Below are positions 55,096 to 64,000 of a stretch of DNA of 64,000 nt, piece by piece. The stretch lies in assembly GCF_028462495.1 (NCBI RefSeq), contig NZ_JAQOWX010000017.1, forward strand, positions 1 to 64,000. Reading direction: 5' to 3'. The notes below the pieces were generated by a model. The model was not told where the DNA came from. It saw only the letters and a program-made list of their open reading frames with translations, and ran no database searches. The DNA is from Roseateles_E sp005503085. Its GTDB lineage: Bacteria > Pseudomonadota > Gammaproteobacteria > Burkholderiales > Burkholderiaceae_C. Made by a program: the position numbers and the translations under genes. The stretch's first letter is position 1. Every line of letters starts with the position of its first letter.

Positions 55096-56442
55096 ATGCC
55101 CGAATCTTCGATCATCGCCCTGCCCGAGCGCCGCCTCGATGTGCGCCACGCCGTGTCCGTCTGCGTCGGCATGGTGATCGGCGCCGGCATCTTCAAGACC
55201 TCGCCGATGGTGGCCGGCGCGCTGGCCAGCGATGCGCAGCTCTACCTGGCCTGGGCCTTCGGCGGCCTGCTGTCCCTGGTGGGCGCGCTGTGCTTTGCCG
55301 AGATGGCCGCGGCCTTTCCCGATGCCGGTGGCGACTATCACTTTCTGCGCCGCGCCTATGGCCAGCGCCTGGGCTTTCTGTTCGCCTGGTCGCGCTTCGC
55401 GGTGATACACACCGGCTCGATGGCCTTGCTGGCCTTTGTGTTCGGCGACTATCTGGCCCAGGCGATCGACCTCAGCCCCTGGCTCGGGCCCCATGCCAAT
55501 GCGGTGCTGGCCGCCGGCCTGATCGCGCTGCTGACCGCGCTGAACCTGGCCGGCGTGCGGGTCGGCCTGGGCACCCAGCTGGGCCTGATGAGCGTGGTGC
55601 TGGGCGGGCTGGCGCTGCTGGGCGCGGCCGGGCTGTCGCTGGGCGTGCCGCCGCCAACGCCACTACAACTGCCGCTGAGCACGCCCGGTGCCTCGCCCGA
55701 TTGGGGTACGGCCATGATCTTCGTCTTCCTGGCCTACGGCGGCTGGAGCGATGCGGCCACCTTGTCGGCCGAGATGCGCGACGCCAGGCACGGCATCGTC
55801 AAGGCCTTGCTGATCGGCCTGACCCTGGTGATGGGCCTCTACCTGCTGGCCAACTGGGCCTATCTGCAGGGCCTGGGCCTGGCCGGCCTGGCCGCCAGCG
55901 CCGCCCCGGCCGCCGATCTGATGCGCGCGGCCTTCGGGCGCGGTGGCGAGCTATTGATCGTGGGCATCGTCACCTTGACCGCGCTGTCGGTGATGAACGC
56001 GATCCTGATCGCCGGGCCGCGCACCACCTATGCGGCGGCGCGGGACCTGGCGCGCGAACTCCACCTCGGCAAATGGAACGCCAAGCGCGGCACGCCGACG
56101 GCGGCGGTGCTGGCCACCAGCGGCGTCGCGCTGGCCCTGGTGGCCTTCGGCGCGGTCACGCGCGGCGGCTTCTCGACCATGGTCGACTACCTGTCACCGG
56201 TCTACTGGTTCTTTTTATGCCTCAGCGGCGCCGCTGTCATCGTGCTGCGCCGCCGCGAGCCGGATGCGTCGCGGCCCTTCAAGGTGCCGCTGTACCCGCT
56301 GCTGCCGCTGCTCTTTGTCGCCTGCTGCGCCTATCTGCTGTATGCGAGCCTGGTGTATGTGAAGGCGGGGGCGTTGGTGGGGGTGGCGGTGCTGGGGGTG
56401 GGGGCGGTGGTGTTGGGGCCGTTGACGCGGGGGGGGCGATAG
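55096..56442 (+). CDS. APC-family amino acid permease
   Basis: A 448-residue inner-membrane transporter of about 12 helices in the amino acid-polyamine-organocation superfamily. The first helix includes the substrate-binding GMVIGAGIFKTSP, followed by the typical helix-2 and -3 pattern (LSLVGALCFAEMAAAFPDAG and GDYHFLRRAYGQRLGF). YGGWSDAATLSAEMRDA marks the central region. The substrate is unknown. It starts 36 bases after the copper chaperone gene in the same direction. Confidence 0.9.
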   Translation: MPESSIIALPERRLDVRHAVSVCVGMVIGAGIFKTSPMVAGALASDAQLYLAWAFGGLLSLVGALCFAEMAAAFPDAGGDYHFLRRAYGQRLGFLFAWSRFAVIHTGSMALLAFVFGDYLAQAIDLSPWLGPHANAVLAAGLIALLTALNLAGVRVGLGTQLGLMSVVLGGLALLGAAGLSLGVPPPTPLQLPLSTPGASPDWGTAMIFVFLAYGGWSDAATLSAEMRDARHGIVKALLIGLTLVMGLYLLANWAYLQGLGLAGLAASAAPAADLMRAAFGRGGELLIVGIVTLTALSVMNAILIAGPRTTYAAARDLARELHLGKWNAKRGTPTAAVLATSGVALALVAFGAVTRGGFSTMVDYLSPVYWFFLCLSGAAVIVLRRREPDASRPFKVPLYPLLPLLFVACCAYLLYASLVYVKAGALVGVAVLGVGAVVLGPLTRGGR

Positions 56443-56759
56443 TGGGTGGCCTATCTATGCCCGACCATCGGCGAAGCCGGGATGAGTGGATCGGAATTAG
56501 GTGCGTGGTGGGCGAGGTTGCACTCTGTCTTTCAGACCTGAGAGCCGAAAAACGGATCTCAGTCAAACCTGACGGACGCCATTACTTGCGACGATGGTGT
56601 CTATCAGCCGCTCGACGCTATTTTCGACTGGTAGGCCGATGTGCGGACGCTGCTGATCGCCACGGTCGATTTCGATGAAGGGGAGGCGGCGCTCCTCCAA
56701 AAGCGACGCGTGCTGTTCAAAGGGCCCCGGGACGGGCCCGCTCGGATGACACACCCGCA
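56443..56759. other. Intergenic region at the left edge of the low-GC island
   Basis: About 317 bases between the permease and the giant gene. No hairpin or promoter is clear. The first 20 bases after the permease are G-rich; after about 56460 the sequence becomes less GC-rich. A leftward frame of 65 codons starts with GTG on the last base of the giant gene's stop codon; it is listed separately with low confidence. Confidence 0.6.
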
Positions 56760-56760
56760 C
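56563..56760 (-). CDS. Short frame coupled to the giant STAND gene (doubtful)
   Basis: A 65-codon frame starting with GTG, overlapping the TAG stop of the giant gene by one base. It reads FEQHASLLEERRLPFIEIDR and HIGLPVENSVERLIDTIV. I do not recognise it. The overlap is the kind seen in co-translated partners, but the length is short and the plus strand is also open here, so it may be chance. Confidence 0.2.
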   Translation of the reverse strand: MRVCHPSGPVPGPFEQHASLLEERRLPFIEIDRGDQQRPHIGLPVENSVERLIDTIVASNGVRQV

Positions 56761-59700
56761 TACTCAAATCGATCACGCTCCTCGTTGATTTCCTCTCTTT
56801 GTATTTGCCGGTCAAGCCGTTCGATCTCAGGCTCTATCCATTGGACGACTTGGAAATCGAATCCTGCGGCGAGCCATCGCCGCAGGATTTCTCGCTTGCG
56901 CTTCAAATACTGGCTCGTAGGGCCAGTCCATGAACCGGAATGGAACGACGCGCTGATCCCTGAGCGTACGCCCTCGATATGCCCATACCGCGTCAACAGT
57001 TGCCTCGTCAGTCCGCCGCCGCCTGCGTCATCGAGCGTAGGAAGCGCCGCATGAGCGATCAGGGCAGCTCGCCCGCTGGGATCAGACTCGATCCAACTCA
57101 ATATGCTGCTTTCCGGCAAGTCCGATATGGGACCACGCGGCACTCCCTCGCCAAACGAACGGATGCCACCCTTCAGCCAGTTGTAAACGTCGCTTCGCCA
57201 TCTCGGCAAAGTGGCCTCGAAGTGCTTTGCAGTGACCTGCCAGGCGCGTTCAGGATCGATACCGACCAACTCCTTGCTCAATGCCTCGATATCGTGGTCA
57301 TAGCTCAGCCGGTATTCCTTTCCCATGGCTGTGAGGATTGCGTCAAGCAAGGGAGCGGCGAATTCGGTATTGGACTTCACCAGCGTTGAGCAAACGCGCT
57401 TCCAATGGAACCCGAAGGACTGCCCTGGATGCCGTGAACCAGGGATCGCCTGGAGCGCGACAGCAAAGGCGAAGTCTGACCCGCAGGGCCGCGGGCGGTC
57501 AGACGAGATGGAATTTATTAACCCGATCAGCAACTCCATCGCTTCCGGTGTATCGCGCTCTCGAATTAAACGGAACAGGCGCTCTGCCTGCGCTGTAGGC
57601 ACTGAATCAAACGCCCTGCCGAACTGCAATGCTCCAAATAGCGCAGGCTCTATCCATTTCGCCTCAAGTGCATCGAGACAGCGGTTGAAAGCATTTTCGG
57701 AGTAGGTGGATCGCAGTGTCATCTCCGCCCCCAGACCCGCCGTATCGCTACGGCTCAACATCTCCATCAGCCATGACTCGAACCGCTCCGGAGATTTAGC
57801 CTTTAAACCAGTCAAATAGCCGTGCAGACAAGTGCCGTGGGTGGATTTCCTGGCGATGCCTGTGAGCAAAGGAAGCAGGATTCTCTCGTCATCGGCTACA
57901 GCCAACTGCTCCCCGAAAGACCAAATAGCCGGCGTGTGATTCTCTGGCGCAAGAAGGTGCGAGATCTCAGCGAGGCGATGCGGGCTCGCAGCAATTCGCC
58001 GTGCGAGCGCTGCGACCAATGCTTTCGCATGCGAAGGTGGCCGGTCCCGTTGATCGCGGTACTCCTCCTCCCACTCAAGCCAATCTACGTCAAGGACGTA
58101 TCGCTGGAATCGGCTGGTCAGATCGCGGCGCGCATATCGCCGGGCAAGTCGCCTGAGGCGAATCGCCAGGTCACGGTGCTGTTCATCCTCTCGGTACTCC
58201 TGCCAGTGCCAGAAAAACTTGTTCAGCTTGCTCGGAGACATGGCGCTGTCGGAAGTCAGCTTCTCCAGTTCCTGGAATGCGAGCTCAGTGCATGGCGGCA
58301 TGCGTATCTGATGTTCGACTGCGTCGAGCAGCGCTGAGCAGACTTGAGGCCGCAATGCCGCAGGCCAAGTCGAGGTCTCGTCGATCAGGGTTTGAAAATA
58401 CAAAAGATGGGCCTGCCACCAATCACCGTAAGTTGCGGGAGTCCACAGCTTTGCTCGCTCCTGAAGCCCCTGGTACTCCGGCCCCACGGTCCGGAAGCCC
58501 ATGCCGTGCGTGTCCAAGGCCGAGGCCATTGCCTTCAGCCCCAACAGACGTTCGGCATCGGTGCTTGCTCTCAGTAGCCCAAGCAAGGCTGGCAACCTCT
58601 GCGCCGGGCTGGCCTCGGTCGCAGCGGCTTCTGGGCCGATGCGAAACAGGCCAACGAATGTGCCGGTCGAGTTATTCGAAAAGTCGGCATTCTCATTGAC
58701 TGCAAGTCGAGCCAGGATGTTCAAGCCGCGCACGGTAAGCAGAGGCCAAACAGCAATTTTTTCGAGCGCCCAGACTATGTTCTGGCGATCAGTCTTGAAC
58801 TCGACAAGTTCGGCGTCTGACCATTTGCCGAGCGAGCTCTCAAGCAAGCGCAAGACTGCAGCGGAGTTGGCCTCTGCGAGCGTCGACAGAAATTGCGATC
58901 CGGTCGACGACGTCAGCATGTCGCGACTGGAAAAGACGCCATCGGGCTTCAGAATCTCTTCGACAACGAATGCCGTGTCCTGTCCGCCAGCAAATCTGAA
59001 CTTGTTCAGGAACCAGGCGTGAAGCGACCGGGGCATGGTTTCAAAGGTCGACACGAAGTCGAAACCGCGCCCATAGCGTGTCCAGAACTGCTTCCAAAGA
59101 TAGATGTGAAGCGCCTTGGGAACGAAGAACAGCGTCCGGCTGCCTTGCAGAACGCGTCGGGCCCGGAGGCTCTGAACAATCTCTTGGAAGCGGGCCCAGC
59201 CGATCGTTGGATCAACCTTGTGAATCAGTTGTGAGACGTAGGTGGCCTCGTCAGACACAGGATCTTCAAATCCGAATCGGCTGAACAAGGCGAGGTGGTG
59301 TGCCACGCAGTCAACTTGCCGTGAAGCTGCATCCTCCTGTACGACGTACCCGTGCAAAAAACGAGTCCACAGGGGAACCGTCGCCGGCGGTCGCAACAGA
59401 TCGCCCGGGTTTGCATGAAGATTCTCGGCAACGGCATGTGCAACTCTTGGCGAGCCTTCACAAATAGCGACCCAACGGTCAAGTTCCCGCGACTCCCCGA
59501 CGCGTTCTGCCAGGATGCTCCTGATGGTTGCGTCTGGAAGGCGGGGGGCCTTGAGACGGAGAATTTCACCGTCATGACCTTCATCGTGACCATGATCCAG
59601 AGTGATCAGCTTCATCGCGCCGCAGCGTGTCTTCAAGTGCCGCCAGATGTCGGACATCTCAGATTCGGATAGGTCGTCGAGCACCAGAACGAGCGGCTTC

Positions 59701-60630
59701 GTCCAGCCGGCCCGCAGCAGTTGCCTAAATAGCGCCGTCTGGCCGAACTTGGAGCCGTAACGCAGATAGAGGACCGAGGGTGCGATATGCGGCGCTCTCA
59801 GGGCCTCCAGGGCCATGCGCGTCTTGCCCAAGCCAGGTTCGCCCAGCACGCGAATGTGCTTCGCGTCGCCTTCGATACCTGCTCGAATCTGCTCGATGAG
59901 CTCAGCCTGAGCCGGCGCCGGCTGGAATGAATTGGCCATGTGCGCATCGCGATCCCATTCGTCGAGTACCCAGGCCTCATGGATGGTGTCAAAGGTCAGT
60001 AGTGCCGCAATGCCGGGATACCGCTCGGCAAAGTTTGAAAGCTGACTGGCACCCAATACATCTACCATGCCGCCGTAGTTCGGCACGCCAGCAGACTCAA
60101 GTACGCNCGGGATACCGCTCGGCAAAGTTTGAAAGCTGACTGGCACCCAATACATCTACCATGCCGCCGTAGTTCGGCACGCCAGCAGACTCAAGTACGC
60201 CGACGATGCACTCACATGCGTCATTCCGTTGCTGAGGAGTGAGGTCGTGGCCCGTGCAGACGACAACGTAGCGGCCCCTTCTTTCGGTCAGCCGCGCCAC
60301 CTCCGGGAACAACTTCCCAGCCTTGTTGATCAGTTCTCCGCAGATTGAGCTCTGAGTCCAAGGCTTGAAGGAGGTGCCTGACTTCAACTGAATTCCGGTC
60401 AGACCAGCTGCAAAAAAACAGTCTGCAGGGACCTGCGCATCCGGCGGCACATCGATTTGGGCGTCAATGCCGCCGTCCGCTACGGTCAGCCGGCTCGAAA
60501 TCGTGACGACTGCCGGATTGAGCTTGGCGTATGCCGACTCGGCCTTCAAGATTCCCGTCATCACCTCCACCGCCCGCTCGGCAGTGAGTGCCACTACTGT
60601 TGATACGGGGACACTGATCAATGGGCTCAT
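56760..60630 (-). CDS. Nuclease-STAND NTPase, Avs-like defence candidate (frame broken by assembly duplication)
   Basis: After removal of a duplicated 94 bases (60014-60107) this is one frame of 1258 codons from ATG 60630. Residues 1-180 look like a PD-(D/E)XK nuclease: the acidic motif ADGGIDAQ (D52, D56) and the Gln-x-Lys motif GIQLKSG (81-83), as in Mrr/DUF4365-like endonucleases. Residues about 205-500 are a STAND-type ATPase: Walker A GEPGLGKT (232-239) and Walker B LVLVLDDLS (282-290). The rest, about 750 to 900 residues, is helical with no domain I recognise and may be a ligand-sensing repeat region. This effector-NTPase-sensor order is that of antiviral STAND proteins. Base use is less GC-rich than in neighbouring genes. 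The start could be further upstream. Confidence 0.72.
60014..60200. repeat. Assembly artefact: duplicated 93-base contig end around a single N
   Basis: Bases 60014-60106 are identical to 60108-60200, with N at 60107 between. This is the signature of two contigs that overlap but were joined without merging. The extra 94 bases shift the frame of the giant gene and split it into two parts; deleting them gives an in-frame gene. Confidence 0.93.
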
Positions 60631-61047
60631 GCAGAGGATCGCAGTGGGATTGGTCTTTGCATTCTCGAACAGTCTTGCGACGGCATGGAATCCGGCGTAG
60701 CCGAACGATGCGCACTGCGCTCGCGGCGAAATTAAGCCTTGCCCCAAAGACAGAAACTTGGCGCTGAACCGGCTGGCCAGACCGAACCTGCTAACGACTG
60801 GTCAGCTGGTTGAGAACGCTTGCCCACTCGCTCGAAACCGGCGTGAGACCGCCGCTGCAATGCCGACCTGAAACTGTGCAATCGGCAGTGGGAGTGGCGA
60901 TATCTGTTTCGTCGGTTCGTCATCCTGCTCTCGACCACAGGAAGCTCCCGCGCCCCCAACTGATCACCGGTCGCTTGCTTGCAGCCCCGCGCCCGATCCC
61001 GCCCCATCCCATTTCATCCCGCCCGCCCGGAGACAATCACCGCCGCC
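60631..61047. other. Divergent intergenic region between the giant gene and the SWIM-SNF2 gene
   Basis: 417 bases, counting the uncertain start of the giant gene. The part nearest 60900 is less GC-rich than the following helicase gene. No promoter box or repeat is clear. Short open frames on both strands (for example a leftward one of 91 codons, 60732-61007) have unlikely composition and no known motifs. Confidence 0.5.
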
Positions 61048-63915
61048 ATGTCCTCCGCCCCCCCGCCGTCCACGCTCACCCCCCGCCTCTGGCCCCCCGA
61101 CGAAGCCACGCTGCGCACCCTGTTCGAGCGCGGGCGGCTCAAGCGCGGCGCTGAGCTGCAGCACCAGCTGAGCGATATCCGGCAGGACGCCCATGGCGCC
61201 AGCGCGCGCTTCCCCGGCCCGCGCGGCCAGGTCTACGAGCTGGCGCTGCAGGGTGTGGCGGGGCGCGGAGAAGATGGCCGGCCGCACTACAGCGCGCTCT
61301 GCAGCTGCCGCACGGCGCGTTTTTGCGAGCATGCGGCGGCGCTGATGGTGAAACTGCAGACCGAGGCCGATGCGCCGCTGCGCGCGCAGCTGCTGCACAC
61401 CTGGGTCGAGGCGCTGCGCCGCAAGGCCGGCCGTGCCGAGCTGCAGCAGCTGCCGCGCCTGCCCGAGGCCGATGCGGCGAAGCTGATGGACTTGCTGCTG
61501 GGCGATGCATTGCCGCCGCCGCCCGCGCCCTTGCCGCAAGCGGTGGCGCCTGAACCCGCCGGTGAGTCCGCCCAGTTCCGCCCGCGCCTGACCCTGAAGA
61601 CCCTGGGCCGTGGCGACGGTCTGCTGGGCCTGAGCCCAAGCGGCGGAAAACTGGGTCCGCGCAGCGATGTCGTCACGGTCGCCCAGGTCGACTGGACCTA
61701 CCGGCTGGCCGATGGCCTGCTGTGGACCACGCCGGCGCCGCGCTCGCTGCTGAACAGCCGGCCGGGCGCGACGCAGACGCTGGACGGCGGGCGCAGGCTT
61801 CAGCGCGATCTCGGCGCCGAGGCCGAGGCGCGCGACCAGCTCTGGGCCCTGGGCCTGTTGCCGCTGGACCCGGCCGCACTGCAGTGGCGCAGCCCGGCGG
61901 CCGTAGCCGGGCATGAGAACCTCTGGACCCTGCTGCAGGAGGAATTCTTCGGCGAGTTCTGGACCGAGCGGGTGCCCGAGCTGCAGAAGCTGGGCTGGGC
62001 GGTCGAGGCGCGGCCCGGCTTCGCGCACCGCGCGGTGGCCGGCGAGGCCTGGCGCATCCGCATTGATCCGCTCAGCCTGCCGGCCCGCGAGGGCGCCTGG
62101 CTGCTGAGCCTGGGCGTCGAGATTGAGGGCGAGAGCCTGGATCTGGCGCCGATGATTGCCGACCTCTTGCGCCGCGATGCGCGCTGGTTCGATGCCGAGC
62201 AGATCGCGGCCATCGACGACCTGTCCATCATCCTGCTGCACGCGCCGGGCGGGCGGCGCATCGAAGCGCCAGCTTCCATCCTGAAGCCCATCCTCGGCGC
62301 GATGGTGGACCTGCTGGCCGACCCCAAGCGCGCCGAGGGCCCGCTGCAGCTCAGCGACTGGGACGCCGGCCGGCTGGAGCTGCTGGACCAGGGCCGCGCC
62401 GGCTGGCAGATCCAGGGCGACGCCGGCCTGCGCCAGATGGCCAACAAGCTGCGCGCGGCCGGCTCGCCGCGGCCGGTAGCGCCGCCCGAGGGCCTGGGCC
62501 TGACGCTGCGCGGCTACCAGCTGGCCGGCCTGGCCTGGCTGCAATACCTGCGCGAGCAGGGCCTGGCCGGCATCCTGGCCGACGATATGGGTCTGGGCAA
62601 GACGGCCCAGGCCCTGGCCCATCTGCTGCTCGAGAAACAGGCCGGCCGCATGGCCGATCGGCCGGCGCTGGCCGTGCTGCCGACCTCGCTGCTGTTCAAC
62701 TGGCTGGCCGAGGCGCGGCGCATCGCGCCCCAACTGCGCGTGCTGCTTCTGCACGGGCCCGAGCGCCATGCGCACTTCCCGCGCCTGGCCGATTACGACC
62801 TGGTGCTGTCGACCTATCCGCTGCTGTGGCGCGATATCGAGGCGCTGGCGGCGCAGCCCTGGCATCTGCTGATACTGGACGAGGCGCAGACGGTCAAGAA
62901 CGCCGGCAGCCGCGCGGCCAAGGCGGTGCGGCGCCTGCGCGCGCGCCACCGGCTGGCGCTGACCGGCACGCCGCTGGAGAACCATCTGGGCGAGCTGTGG
63001 GCGCAGTTCGACTTCCTGATGCCGGGTTTTCTGGGCGACGAGCGCAGCTTCTTTCGGCTCTGGCGCAAGCCCATCGAGGTCAATGGCGAGAGCCTGCGCG
63101 CCCAGCTGCTGAGCGCGCGCGTGCGGCCCTTCATCCTGCGCCGGCGCAAGGAGGAGGTGGCCACCGAGCTGCCGCCGCTGACCGAGGTGACGCGCCGGGT
63201 GCGGCTCTACGGCCAGCAGCGCGATCTGTATGAGAGCGTGCGGGTGGCGGCCGATACCCAGGTGCGGCGCGTGCTGCAGCGGCGCGGCTTCGGGGCCTCG
63301 CAGATCACCGTGCTGGACGCCTTGCTGAAGCTGCGCCAGGTCTGCTGCGACCCGCTGCTGCTGAAGGATGTGGAACAGATCAAGCCCGACACCGAGCGCG
63401 CCAAGCTGGAGCTGCTGGCCGAGATGCTGCCGGAGCTGCTGGCCGAGGGGCGGCGGGTGCTGGTGTTCTCGCAGTTTGCCGAGATGCTGGGGCTGATCGC
63501 CGGGCAATTAAGGCAGCAGGAGCAGGATTTCCTGGTGCTGACCGGTGCGACGCCGGTGGCTCAGCGCGGCGAGATCGTGCGGCGCTTCCAGGCCGAGGAA
63601 TACCCCCTGATGCTGATCAGCCTGAAGGCCGGTGGCGTCGGCCTGAACCTGACGGCGGCCGACACGGTGATCCATGTCGACCCCTGGTGGAACCCGGCCG
63701 TCGAGGCCCAGGCCAGCGCACGGGCGCACCGCATCGGCCAGGACAAGCCGGTGTTTGTCTACAAACTGGTGGTGGAAGGCAGCATCGAGGAACGGATGCT
63801 GGAGCTGCAGGCCCGCAAGCTGGCGCTGGCCGAGGGCGTGCTGGGCAGTGACGGGGCCGATGCGGCCAAGTTCACCGAGCAGGATTTAGAGCGGCTGCTG
63901 GCGCCGCTGGCTTGA
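61048..63915 (+). CDS. SNF2-family ATPase with SWIM zinc finger
   Basis: A 955-residue SWI2/SNF2 DNA-dependent ATPase. A SWIM zinc finger lies near residues 98-110 (CSCRTARFCEH, a CxCx(n)CxH pattern). A central region of about 360 residues has no named domain. The ATPase then shows DDMGLGKTAQALAHLLLE, LILDEAQTVKNAG, LTGTPLENHLGELWAQFDFL, FILRRRKEEVATELPPLTE, VFSQFAEMLGLIAGQL, LISLKAGGVGLNLTAADTV and ARAHRIGQDKPVFVYKLVVE. It is a chromatin-remodeller-like enzyme of bacteria, role unclear. ATG at 61048 was chosen; a longer frame upstream reads Pro/Arg-rich sequence. It is divergent from the giant gene. Confidence 0.9.
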   Translation: MSSAPPPSTLTPRLWPPDEATLRTLFERGRLKRGAELQHQLSDIRQDAHGASARFPGPRGQVYELALQGVAGRGEDGRPHYSALCSCRTARFCEHAAALMVKLQTEADAPLRAQLLHTWVEALRRKAGRAELQQLPRLPEADAAKLMDLLLGDALPPPPAPLPQAVAPEPAGESAQFRPRLTLKTLGRGDGLLGLSPSGGKLGPRSDVVTVAQVDWTYRLADGLLWTTPAPRSLLNSRPGATQTLDGGRRLQRDLGAEAEARDQLWALGLLPLDPAALQWRSPAAVAGHENLWTLLQEEFFGEFWTERVPELQKLGWAVEARPGFAHRAVAGEAWRIRIDPLSLPAREGAWLLSLGVEIEGESLDLAPMIADLLRRDARWFDAEQIAAIDDLSIILLHAPGGRRIEAPASILKPILGAMVDLLADPKRAEGPLQLSDWDAGRLELLDQGRAGWQIQGDAGLRQMANKLRAAGSPRPVAPPEGLGLTLRGYQLAGLAWLQYLREQGLAGILADDMGLGKTAQALAHLLLEKQAGRMADRPALAVLPTSLLFNWLAEARRIAPQLRVLLLHGPERHAHFPRLADYDLVLSTYPLLWRDIEALAAQPWHLLILDEAQTVKNAGSRAAKAVRRLRARHRLALTGTPLENHLGELWAQFDFLMPGFLGDERSFFRLWRKPIEVNGESLRAQLLSARVRPFILRRRKEEVATELPPLTEVTRRVRLYGQQRDLYESVRVAADTQVRRVLQRRGFGASQITVLDALLKLRQVCCDPLLLKDVEQIKPDTERAKLELLAEMLPELLAEGRRVLVFSQFAEMLGLIAGQLRQQEQDFLVLTGATPVAQRGEIVRRFQAEEYPLMLISLKAGGVGLNLTAADTVIHVDPWWNPAVEAQASARAHRIGQDKPVFVYKLVVEGSIEERMLELQARKLALAEGVLGSDGADAAKFTEQDLERLLAPLA

Positions 63916-63916
63916 A

Positions 63917-63939
63917 AAATGCACCTTGGCGGTGCATTT
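63917..63939. terminator. Bidirectional intrinsic terminator
   Basis: AAATGCACC, TTGGC and GGTGCATTT form a perfect 9-base stem one base after the SNF2 stop. T-runs flank both sides (TTTTT on the minus strand after the stem). It serves the convergent gene entering from the right. Confidence 0.75.
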
Positions 63940-63944
63940 CCGGT

Positions 63945-64000
63945 TCAGCGCTTGCGGTCGAAACGCAGGGCGCGGGCCAGGCTGCGGCGGTCGCTGCCCA
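63945..64000 (-). CDS. C-terminal end of a leftward gene (partial)
   Basis: The minus strand has a frame that ends at TGA 63945-63947 and continues off the right edge. Its 18 visible residues are Arg-rich (SDRRSLARALRFDRKR). Too short to identify. A shared terminator lies just beyond its stop. Confidence 0.5.
   Translation of the reverse strand, partial: GSDRRSLARALRFDRKR

Noticed and set aside
56760..60155. A pseudogene or genuine frameshift in the giant gene
   Set aside because: The break coincides with an exact 93-base duplication and an N, the mark of a faulty contig join; removal restores one frame.
60732..61007. A 91-codon leftward gene between the giant gene and the SNF2 gene
   Set aside because: The sequence is Arg/His/Ser-rich without motifs and is probably non-coding.
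60964..63507. An 847-codon minus-strand frame opposite the SWIM-SNF2 gene
   Set aside because: No domain is present, and the plus frame contains all SNF2 motifs.

Overview
The window is high-GC (by eye about two-thirds G+C) bacterial DNA. Gene content and protein style suggest a betaproteobacterium of the order Burkholderiales, perhaps near Roseateles, Rubrivivax or Pelomonas; the genus is a guess. The main supports are the soxR-CD-YZ-AX-B gene order, a TctC/Bug solute receptor beside a CoA-transferase, and an ESPR-type two-partner exoprotein. It is a draft scaffold. There are N-runs at 1087-1152 and 14026-14158, and a single N at 60107 that joins two copies of the same 93 bases. I found no tRNA, rRNA, CRISPR array, IS element or integrase.

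Layout. 1-6.2 kb: start of a probable kinase and its ECF sigma factor, trpS, a GGDEF/EAL protein, psd and a VapBC toxin-antitoxin pair. 6.2-10.3 kb: trhO, a MurA-like enzyme, a periplasmic binding-like protein and an RluA-type pseudouridine synthase. 10.3-15.5 kb: a leftward operon of a large SNF2 ATPase (split by a gap) followed by a MntA/HepT pair. 16.2-23.2 kb: a complete core thiosulfate-oxidation cluster transcribed leftward as soxR, C, D, Y, Z, A, X, B. 23.4-25.3 kb: a diguanylate cyclase and an HDOD protein. 25.4-33.8 kb: a two-partner secretion pair, TpsB and a 2194-residue TpsA with eight YDG repeats. 34.0-37.2 kb: a divergent two-component pair (REC-AraC regulator and 7TM hybrid kinase).

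37.1-43.8 kb: a TauE/SafE exporter behind a structured leader, a TIGR03790-like lipoprotein, and a small catabolic module (HMG-CoA-lyase-type enzyme, class III CoA-transferase, TctC receptor) with a divergent LysR gene. 43.8-48.6 kb: a chemoreceptor, then an aldo/keto reductase and an MFS exporter divergent from a second LysR gene that has an inverted repeat on its start codon. 48.7-56.4 kb: two paralogous small membrane proteins, a DTW-domain tRNA enzyme, a four-PAS hybrid kinase, an unknown 412-residue protein, a PCu(A)C copper chaperone and an APC permease. 56.4-61.0 kb: a lower-GC island with one giant gene. 61.0-63.9 kb: a second SNF2 ATPase, with a SWIM zinc finger.

The strongest candidate for an under-described system is that giant gene (56760-60630, minus). 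It encodes a PD-(D/E)XK-like nuclease motif, then a STAND-type P-loop ATPase, then about 900 residues with no domain I recognise. This is the architecture of antiviral STAND (Avs-like) sensors. The gene looks broken only because of the duplicated contig end; removing 94 bases restores one uninterrupted frame. A second candidate is the SNF2-MntA-HepT operon. Metabolically, the sox operon would oxidise thiosulfate to sulfate in the periplasm, and the exporter at 37.1 kb could move sulfite or an organosulfonate; that link is inference.
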